Origin: an uncultured Alphaproteobacteria bacterium
Lineage (GTDB): Bacteria; Pseudomonadota; Alphaproteobacteria; GCA-2731375
Assembly (NCBI GenBank): GCA_913049615.1
Contig: CAJWZI010000174.1
Span: 1-5,049, forward strand
Length of the DNA stretch: 5,049 nucleotides
Direction of reading: 5' to 3'
Shown: in pieces, positions 1 through 5,049 of the stretch
Layout of the letters: each line of letters opens with the position of its first letter
Position numbering within the stretch: position 1 is the first letter of the stretch
Notes under the pieces: model-generated
Told to the model about the DNA's origin: nothing
The model's database searches: none
The model's input: the letters and a program-made list of their open reading frames with translations, nothing else
Made by a program: the position numbers and the translations under genes

Positions 1-976
1 CCGTGCGGCCGCGCACCAGGCCCTTCAAAATATCGGCTGTAATAACGGGAACGTCAGCCATGGGTCTAATTTGAGTCATAGCGTCCAATTTATCCAAGGG
101 CAGATCCGTGGCCAGACGGGCCCAGGCCTGAGCCCGTCGATCCGACGGACAATAGGCACTGTCGATGCCCCAAATTCTTGCTCCCCGCAGAATAAAGGGT
201 AAGACAGTGCCCGGCAGATCCGGTCCCGCAGCTAGACCGCACACCGCGACCGTGCCCAGCGACTTGGTCTGGGCTAGGACATTGACCAAAATATTGCTGC
301 CCACGGTATCTATGCCCCCGGCCCAGGTTTCCCTCCCTAGGGGGCGGCCCTTTGCGCTCAATTCCTCTCTCGGCACGATGCTGCTAGCGCCCAAGTCTTT
401 GAGATAATCATGTTCGCTCTCCCGGCCGGTGGAGGCAGCGACGCTGTAGCCCAGGTTAGCCAGAACCGCCACCGCGACCGAGCCGACACCACCCGCTGCG
501 CCGGTGACAATGACATCCCCATTGCCCGGTTTCACGCCTGCGTCTTCCAGGGCCAACACACTCATCATGGCCGTAAATCCGGCCGTGCCAATGGCCATAG
601 TCTGCTGCAAGCTCAAACGGTCGGGTTTTCGCACCAGCCAGTCTGCCTTGGCGCGAGCTCTTTGCGACAGCCCTCCTGAAACGTTTTCACCCACGCCCCA
701 GCCTGTTAAGACCACCTCGTCGCCGACCTCGAATTTGGCACTGTCCGAAGCCTCGACCACGCCGGAATAATCAATGCCAGGCGCCATGGGCATGGCTCTC
801 ATAATCTTGGAGATATTGCCCTGAACGGCCATCCCGTCCTTGTAGTTAATGGTGGAAAATTTCACGCCCACCGTCACTTCATCAACTGCGAGGTCATTGT
901 CTGCGACGTCCCTAAGTTCTACACTCGCTTTGCCATCAACCTCAGTGGCCCACCAGGCCTTGAACGTGCCCTTCAT
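1..976 (-). CDS. acuI: AcuI/YhdH-family NADPH-dependent acrylyl-CoA reductase, last residues cut off by window edge
   Basis: Medium-chain (MDR) reductase of the YhdH/AcuI family. Characterised members reduce acrylyl-CoA to propionyl-CoA with NADPH in the cytoplasm, in 3-hydroxypropionate and DMSP/acrylate metabolism. The frame is open for 325 codons from ATG 976 to the left edge with no stop. Visible landmarks are NYKD (residues 44-47), PGIDYSG (66-72), LTGWGVGEN (90-98), IGTAGFTAM (129-137), the nucleotide-binding loop TGAAGGVGS (158-166), GRES plus YLKDLGAS (184-187 and 191-198; this Arg is expected to contact the NADPH 2'-phosphate), WAGGIDTVG (218-226), LPFILRGA (259-266), RRAQAW (280-285), and a terminal GRT that normally lies about five residues before the C-terminus. 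There are no zinc-site cysteines, as expected for the family. The start is supported by alignment of MKGTFKAWW with family N-termini and a weak GGGAAA about 7 nt upstream. It is the last visible gene of a minus-strand series, 58 nt after the dihydroorotase-like gene. Family assignment is firm; the physiological substrate is inferred. Confidence 0.93.
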   Translation of the reverse strand, partial: MKGTFKAWWATEVDGKASVELRDVADNDLAVDEVTVGVKFSTINYKDGMAVQGNISKIMRAMPMAPGIDYSGVVEASDSAKFEVGDEVVLTGWGVGENVSGGLSQRARAKADWLVRKPDRLSLQQTMAIGTAGFTAMMSVLALEDAGVKPGNGDVIVTGAAGGVGSVAVAVLANLGYSVAASTGRESEHDYLKDLGASSIVPREELSAKGRPLGRETWAGGIDTVGSNILVNVLAQTKSLGTVAVCGLAAGPDLPGTVLPFILRGARIWGIDSAYCPSDRRAQAWARLATDLPLDKLDAMTQIRPMADVPVITADILKGLVRGRT

Positions 977-1034
977 AATCGTTTCCCATAATGGTGTTTC
1001 GAAATAATTTCAGCGCGGATCATAGCGTCTGAAT
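977..1034 (-). other. 58-nt intergenic spacer
   Basis: Short non-coding gap between the dihydroorotase-like stop and the acuI start, somewhat AT-rich on its acuI side. I see no GC-rich hairpin with a T-run, so no intrinsic terminator, and acuI may be reached by read-through. The only internal symmetry is a short GAAAT/ATTTC inverted repeat with a one-base loop, too tight to act as a stem-loop. Confidence 0.6.
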
Positions 1035-1046
1035 TCAGTCCGGCAA
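1019..1046 (-). promoter_or_regulatory. Weak candidate sigma70-type promoter for acuI
   Basis: Reading the minus strand, TTGCCG (1046-1041, 4 of 6 matches to the -35 consensus) is followed after 16 nt by TATGAT (1024-1019, 5 of 6 matches to the -10 consensus). Initiation would fall near 1012, giving a leader of roughly 35 nt before the acuI ATG. The elements overlap the last codons of the upstream gene, and such matches arise often by chance, so this is a suggestion only. Confidence 0.2.
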
Positions 1047-2372
1047 GCATTCGCCAAATTTTAACGGTTGGCCAACTGGCGGGCTCGCCAATTCTCCATC
1101 TCGCATCACGATATGGCCACGAATGATGGTGGCAATGGGCCAGCCCGTCACCTCTCGCCCATGGAATGGCGTCCAACCAGAACGGTTAGCCATGTCTTCG
1201 TCCAATATCTGTCGCTTGGCGCCCAAATCCACCACCGTGAAGTCGCCGTCATTTCCAACGGCTATGCGACCCTTGCCAGCAATGCCGAATAACCGCGCGG
1301 GTCCGGCGCACAGCAGATCCATGAGGCGCAACAGGCTTAACCGACCCGACGCCGCGTGGTCCAACATGACGGGCAACATGGTCTGAACGCCGGGCATGCC
1401 CGACGGGCTGGCCGGATAGATCGTGCCCTTTTCCTCCAAGGTGTGGGGCGCATGGTCGGAACCAAGAACATCTACAACACCTTGCTGCAACCCCCACCAC
1501 AGGCCTTGCCGGTGGCTCTCGTCCCGGATTGGTGGGTTCATCTGCGCCCGTGTGCCCAATTCAGTATAACAGTCCGGTGCAGATAGGGTCAGATGTTGCG
1601 GCGTTACCTCGACCGAAGAGATGTCCTTGTTTTCTGCCAGAAACCGAATTTCCTCCGACGTGGTAATATGCAGAACATGGACCCTGGCGCCGGTTTCTCG
1701 TGCGATCGCGATTAGCCGTCTGGTAGCTCGCAGGGCGGTTTCAGAATCCCGCCAAACAGGGTGAGCTGACGGATCAGCCGCCTCTTGCGCCAGGTGCTGG
1801 CGTTCCCTTAGGCGTGGTTCGTCTTCCGCATGCACTGCGCAGCGGCGTTTTATGGCGCCCAAAATGCGGCGCAAGGTGGGATCGTCTTCAGTCAATAGAT
1901 TACCGGTAGAAGAGCCCATGAAAATTTTCACGCCGCAACAACCGGGTAGACGCTCTAATTCTGCTAACTGCGCGGCGTTCTCTTTCGTGCCACCAACATA
2001 AAAGGCATGCTCACACAACATGCGGTCCTTGGCGCGGGTCAGCTTGTCAGCCAGAGCGTCCGGAGTGGTGGTTAGGGGGGAGGTGTTGGGCATCTCGAAC
2101 ACTGCCGTAACGCCCCCTAGCACAGCGCCGCGGGAGCCCGCCTCTAGATTTTCCTTGTGCTCACTACCCGGCTCACGGAAATGCACCTGAGTATCGATCA
2201 CGCCGGGCAGTACATGCAACCCGGTGGCGTCAAAAACCTCGCCAGCCGCGGCCGTGGCCATGTCGCCGATGGCGGTGATGCGCCCGTCACGGACGCCAAC
2301 ATCGCCGCGGCCAATGCCGTTATGGGTGATCAGCGTGCCTCCGCGAAGCAACAAATCAAAGGGTTCAACCAT
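1035..2372 (-). CDS. pyrC: Dihydroorotase-like amidohydrolase (PyrC/CAD-DHO type) with a QxH variant metal motif
   Basis: Cyclic-amidohydrolase TIM-barrel enzyme, 445 aa, a usual length for this class. Dihydroorotases reversibly cyclise N-carbamoyl-aspartate to dihydroorotate in de novo pyrimidine synthesis, in the cytoplasm. Landmarks: N-terminal beta-sandwich (about 1-50), PGVIDTQVHFREPG (56-69), GGVTAVFEMPNT (86-97), GVKIFMG with the likely carboxylated metal-bridging Lys149, HAEDE (His181), HVLHITT (232-238; His235), MNPPIR (278-283), GSDHAPHTLEEK (304-315; metal/catalytic Asp306), PGVQTMLP (327-334) and WTPFHGREVTGW (400-411). The SDHAPHTLEEK and WTPF segments resemble the dihydroorotase domain of eukaryotic CAD more than short E. 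coli-type PyrC. Oddity: the first His of the usual HxH pair is Gln62 (CAG), while His64 and the other ligands are intact. The ATG at 2372 has AGGAG 6 nt upstream, overlapping the asnB stop, which implies translational coupling. Allantoinase or hydantoinase activity cannot be excluded. No pyrB is visible beside it. Confidence 0.85.
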   Translation of the reverse strand: MVEPFDLLLRGGTLITHNGIGRGDVGVRDGRITAIGDMATAAAGEVFDATGLHVLPGVIDTQVHFREPGSEHKENLEAGSRGAVLGGVTAVFEMPNTSPLTTTPDALADKLTRAKDRMLCEHAFYVGGTKENAAQLAELERLPGCCGVKIFMGSSTGNLLTEDDPTLRRILGAIKRRCAVHAEDEPRLRERQHLAQEAADPSAHPVWRDSETALRATRRLIAIARETGARVHVLHITTSEEIRFLAENKDISSVEVTPQHLTLSAPDCYTELGTRAQMNPPIRDESHRQGLWWGLQQGVVDVLGSDHAPHTLEEKGTIYPASPSGMPGVQTMLPVMLDHAASGRLSLLRLMDLLCAGPARLFGIAGKGRIAVGNDGDFTVVDLGAKRQILDEDMANRSGWTPFHGREVTGWPIATIIRGHIVMRDGELASPPVGQPLKFGECLPD

Positions 2373-2378
2373 CTGGGT

Positions 2379-2384
2379 CTCCTA
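2379..2384 (-). promoter_or_regulatory. Shine-Dalgarno of the dihydroorotase-like gene overlapping the asnB stop
   Basis: On the minus strand TAGGAG contains both the asnB stop codon TAG (2384-2382) and the ribosome-binding sequence AGGAG (2383-2379), which is 6 nt from the downstream ATG at 2372. This fixes the start of the downstream gene and suggests that ribosomes finishing asnB initiate it. Confidence 0.8.
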
Positions 2385-4151
2385 TGCGGGCGTGGCCAGG
2401 GTCTCGAATACATCTCCCTGGGGTTCAGCGCCGAGGATATGGCGGCGATGCCACAGGGCATAGAACAATAGGGTCCACGCCGCAAAACCATGACGTTTGC
2501 CCCCTTTTTGATATAGAGAAGCGACTTGATTAGGACGGGCGATGGCCTTGATGCCCGGTTGGTCAGCCATCATGGGTCCCAGTTCAGCGCCTCGGCCGCG
2601 AATCCATTCCGCAACAGGAACGGTAAACCCCTGCTTTTTGGCAAAAGCGTGCGCCTCAGGGTTGGCTCTGGACAACCACTGGCGGAGAAGATATTTGCCC
2701 TGACCGTCCCTCAGCTTTAGTTCGTCCGGCAGGCGGAATGCAAAATCGGCCACCTGCGGGTCCAGGAACGGTGTCCGTCCCTCCACCCCATGTGCCATGA
2801 GGCAGCGGTCTAGCTTGATCAACAGGTCATTAGGCAGCCAAGCAGCACAGTCAATGGCCTGGGTTAATTGGAGGTGGTTTAGGTCCGTGGCGCCCAAGGT
2901 GCTTTCCGCCGCGCGGATGCCATCCCGCCAGGTATCGGAGCTCTGGCGAAGCACACCAAGGCGATCGAACCGTCCCGTGCGCCGCATAGTGCGGCGCCCA
3001 CCCACCCACCAGGGCCGCTGGGCATCCCGATAGCGCCCGTAACCGGCGAACAGTTCATCGCCGCCCTCGCCGGACAAAACCACTTTCAATCCAGCTGCCT
3101 TGGCCGTGGCCGCCAATTTAAATGTGGGCAGTGCCGCATAATCCGCCGCGGGATCGTCCAACTGCGCCGCTACCTTCGGCAACAGGGACCAAAAATCGCT
3201 TTCATCAAAATTGATCTCCATATGATCCGCGCTTAGATACCGGGCTACTGCCTGGGCTCGGCCTCGTTCGTCATGGGTCTTGGTGCCGCTAAAGCCAGCT
3301 GTGAAGGCCTGCACTGGTTGCTCGTTCAGGCGTGCCATTACGGTTAGAAGAGCGGAACTATCGATACCGCCTGAAAGAAACATTCCGTAGGGCACGTCCG
3401 ATCGCTGGTGTAGTTCCACACTTTCCAGCAACACCCGCTCAAGCTTTGCCAGTGCCGCCGGTTCGTCCAGATCCCGCGGTGGGGCCAGCGGCAGGGCCCG
3501 GCGCTGGCGCCGTTCAAGAATGCGGCCTTGGGAAATAATCATCGTTTCACCCGGCAATACCCGAAAAATGCCGCTGTGAATGCTGCCTCGGCCAGTGGTG
3601 AACTGCATCTGCAGCAATTCATTCATGGGGCGATCATCTAAATTTGGCTTAACCAAACCTGCAGCCACTAGGGCCGAAGGTTCCGAGGCGAAGGCGAAGC
3701 CGAACTCCCCCTCCACGTAATACAACGGCTTAATTCCGAACGGATCGCGGGCCAGAACCAACAAACCCTCTCCGGGATCGTGGATGGCAACGGCATACAT
3801 TCCACGAAGCCAGTCGGCGAATTCAATGCCCTTGCGACGATATAGAACGAGGGCGGGTTCACAGTCCGACCACGTTTGCCATTCTACATCTGTTAATTCC
3901 TGGCGCAGCTCAATGTAGTTGTAGATTTCCGCATTGGCAATCAAGGCCATGCCGTCCAGCCCTTGGATCGGTTGATCACCGGTTTTTAGGTCAATAATGG
4001 CCAGGCGGGAATGAGTCAGACCTATCCCTTCGTCAATGAACAGTCCCTCACCATCTGGGCCGCGATGGGCAAGGGCGGCCTGTAACGCCAATAAAACTGA
4101 TGCATCTGGGGCAGTCCCGTCCGCCGTCATGATGCCGGCAATGCCACACAT
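2382..4151 (-). CDS. asnB: Asparagine synthetase B-type glutamine-dependent amidotransferase
   Basis: 589 aa, full length for bacterial AsnB. Glutaminase domain (about 1-210) begins MCGIAG; Met removal exposes the Cys2 nucleophile. Also visible are HRGPDGEG (29-36), THSRLAIIDL (46-55, substrate Arg49), NAEIYNY (73-79), SDCE (95-98) and ARDPFGIKPLYY (134-145). Synthetase domain: PP-loop SGGIDSS (260-266) for ATP, LSGEGGDELFAGY (359-371), RTPFLD (459-464) and GKYLLR (485-490), with an FYALWHRRHI tail. It should make Asn, AMP and PPi from Asp, Gln and ATP in the cytoplasm. Relatives in polysaccharide loci may amidate other carboxylates, which the adjacent glycosyltransferase makes worth considering. 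Oddity: the family motif NGEIYN reads NAEIYN, with Ala74 replacing the oxyanion-hole Gly. The start is certain because Cys must follow Met; it has AGGTGG 7 nt upstream and shares one base with the preceding stop. Catalytic class is firm; the acceptor substrate is inferred. Confidence 0.95.
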   Translation of the reverse strand: MCGIAGIMTADGTAPDASVLLALQAALAHRGPDGEGLFIDEGIGLTHSRLAIIDLKTGDQPIQGLDGMALIANAEIYNYIELRQELTDVEWQTWSDCEPALVLYRRKGIEFADWLRGMYAVAIHDPGEGLLVLARDPFGIKPLYYVEGEFGFAFASEPSALVAAGLVKPNLDDRPMNELLQMQFTTGRGSIHSGIFRVLPGETMIISQGRILERRQRRALPLAPPRDLDEPAALAKLERVLLESVELHQRSDVPYGMFLSGGIDSSALLTVMARLNEQPVQAFTAGFSGTKTHDERGRAQAVARYLSADHMEINFDESDFWSLLPKVAAQLDDPAADYAALPTFKLAATAKAAGLKVVLSGEGGDELFAGYGRYRDAQRPWWVGGRRTMRRTGRFDRLGVLRQSSDTWRDGIRAAESTLGATDLNHLQLTQAIDCAAWLPNDLLIKLDRCLMAHGVEGRTPFLDPQVADFAFRLPDELKLRDGQGKYLLRQWLSRANPEAHAFAKKQGFTVPVAEWIRGRGAELGPMMADQPGIKAIARPNQVASLYQKGGKRHGFAAWTLLFYALWHRRHILGAEPQGDVFETLATPA

Positions 4152-4164
4152 CAGGCTGCCACCT
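4149..4164 (-). promoter_or_regulatory. Stop-start overlap and ribosome-binding site for asnB
   Basis: On the minus strand TGATG (4153-4149) joins the glycosyltransferase stop TGA to the asnB ATG, sharing the A. A Shine-Dalgarno-like AGGTGG (4164-4159) lies inside the last codons of the glycosyltransferase, 7 nt before the ATG. This arrangement is typical of translational coupling within an operon. Confidence 0.75.
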
Positions 4165-5049
4165 GATCAAAGAAATCCAGATAACGGCGCACCACCACGG
4201 ATTCACTGAACTGGGCGGTATAGCCGGCGAGGCCTGTTTTCACGAGATTTTGCGCCACCTCGGGACTGGAAAGCACCTGATCGATGCCGGAAGCCAGAGC
4301 CTGAGGATCGTCCACGGGAACCAGCAAGCCGTTTTCCCCATCCCGAATTAACTCCGTCGGTCCCTGCGCTGCAGTGGCGACAATGGGGCGTCGGCGCGCC
4401 CATGCCTCCAGCACTACATTACCCAACGGTTCGATGCGAGAAGAACAGACGACCAGATCCGCCGCCTCATATAGCGGCGCGGGATCCTCCTGCCAGCCAA
4501 GAAAACGGATTCGCTGAGTCACACCAAAGCGCGCGGCCTGTTTTCGCAACGTGGCTTCCAAAGAGCCCTCGCCGGCCAGCCACAAATAGACATCCGGTAG
4601 CCGGCGCAGGGCGTCGATCAAAATGTCAAATGCTTTGTTCTGATGCAACCGTCCCAAAGCGAGGATTACGGCGCAATCGTCCGGTGTTGACAGATTCCGC
4701 CTGGGCACAGGGTCAACCGCTCCGGTCGAAACGAAATTTGGTAGATAATGGACCCGAGCCTCGGGCCAACCCCGGTCCACCAAGTAGTGGACGATTCCCC
4801 TGGTATTCCCGACCAGGTGGTCGCAGGCGTGGTAATATTTTAGGTCGTAATAACCGCCCAACCGGCCGCAATGGACGAACCGGCCTCGTGGCGGGGGACA
4901 AAAAGCCGCCGCCCGGTTCATCCAGCTTAACACCACCTGAGGCTTGTAGCGGGTGATTTCCCGGCGCAGTTTCAGGCGGGTAGAAATATCCAGCTTGCCG
5001 CCAAAGGCCACAGTTTGTGCGGCAACACCCCCATCGGTCAATTGCTTCT
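4151..5049 (-). CDS. GT4-type glycosyltransferase, N-terminus beyond the window
   Basis: C-terminal 299 or so codons of a retaining GT-B fold glycosyltransferase (CAZy GT4-like). Such enzymes transfer a sugar from a nucleotide donor to a lipid or glycan acceptor at the cytoplasmic face of the inner membrane. Visible in order: end of the acceptor-domain Rossmann fold (KPQVVLSWMNRAA, near 4940-4902), HCGRLGGYYDLKYY (about 4870-4829), hinge YLPNFV (about 4744-4727), donor-domain opening ILALGRLHQNKAFDIL, LAGEGS (about 4579-4562) and RIRFLGW, then the E-x7-E motif EPLGNVVLE (about 4432-4406; nucleotide-sugar contacts) and GPTELIRDGENGLLVP (about 4360-4313). No signal peptide or transmembrane segment is visible. 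A TTG at 5041 could be taken as a start, but the frame stays open to the edge and the N-terminal domain is incomplete, so the true start is probably 50-80 codons further upstream. It overlaps asnB by one base. Donor and acceptor sugars cannot be read from sequence. Confidence 0.92.
   Translation of the reverse strand, partial: KQLTDGGVAAQTVAFGGKLDISTRLKLRREITRYKPQVVLSWMNRAAAFCPPPRGRFVHCGRLGGYYDLKYYHACDHLVGNTRGIVHYLVDRGWPEARVHYLPNFVSTGAVDPVPRRNLSTPDDCAVILALGRLHQNKAFDILIDALRRLPDVYLWLAGEGSLEATLRKQAARFGVTQRIRFLGWQEDPAPLYEAADLVVCSSRIEPLGNVVLEAWARRRPIVATAAQGPTELIRDGENGLLVPVDDPQALASGIDQVLSSPEVAQNLVKTGLAGYTAQFSESVVVRRYLDFFDQVAA

Noticed and set aside
165..770. Several overlapping plus-strand frames of 80-89 codons opposite the AcuI gene
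   Set aside because: The minus-strand frame here matches the YhdH/AcuI family along its whole length; the plus-strand products show no family motifs.
988..990. ATG just upstream of the AcuI start as an alternative start
   Set aside because: It lies 13 nt upstream and is out of frame with the AcuI coding sequence.
1005..1015. GAAAT/ATTTC inverted repeat as a terminator between the dihydroorotase-like gene and acuI
   Set aside because: The loop would be a single base, the stem is AT-rich, and no T-run follows on the minus strand.
973..1176. A 67-codon minus-strand frame ending just inside the AcuI start region
   Set aside because: It overlaps the conserved C-terminus of the dihydroorotase-like gene in another frame and has no recognisable motif.
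4402..4956. A 184-codon plus-strand open frame antisense to the glycosyltransferase
   Set aside because: Its translation is low-complexity and Pro/Arg-rich with no recognisable domain, and it lies wholly opposite a well-supported conserved gene; it is a by-product of codon bias.
5039..5041. TTG as the glycosyltransferase start codon
   Set aside because: The frame stays open to the window edge, and starting here would remove most of the N-terminal Rossmann domain that GT-B enzymes need.

Overview
The window comes from a moderately GC-rich bacterium, most likely an alphaproteobacterium and perhaps a Rhodospirillales-type lineage. That placement rests on how the four proteins read (AsnB with an LLFYALWHRRH-type C-terminus, a dihydroorotase with a QxH metal motif, an AcuI/YhdH reductase); no marker gene is present. 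All convincing genes lie on the minus strand, so transcription runs from high to low coordinates. Coding density is close to complete.

In transcription order: (1) 5049-4151, the C-terminal part of a GT4-type glycosyltransferase whose N-terminus lies outside the window; (2) 4151-2382, a complete glutamine-hydrolysing asparagine synthetase-type amidotransferase (asnB), whose ATG shares one base with the glycosyltransferase stop; (3) 2372-1035, a complete dihydroorotase-like amidohydrolase (pyrC-like), starting 9 nt after the asnB stop, with its Shine-Dalgarno sequence overlapping that stop; (4) 976-1, an AcuI/YhdH-type NADPH-dependent acrylyl-CoA reductase, complete except for its last few residues, after a 58-nt spacer. 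The first three genes look like one translationally coupled operon. The fourth may be read from the same transcript or from a weak candidate promoter at the end of gene 3.

The gene mix is eclectic: sugar transfer, amide transfer, pyrimidine or cyclic-amide hydrolysis, and enoyl-thioester reduction. The glycosyltransferase-asnB pair resembles surface-glycan loci, where AsnB homologues can amidate glycan precursors, but ordinary Asn synthesis is equally compatible. I see no mobile element, CRISPR array, RNA gene or clear terminator, and no clearly new system. The points most worth a second look are two active-site substitutions: Gln for the first metal-binding His of the dihydroorotase, and Ala for the oxyanion-hole Gly of the AsnB glutaminase domain. 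The coupled gene order is also worth checking.
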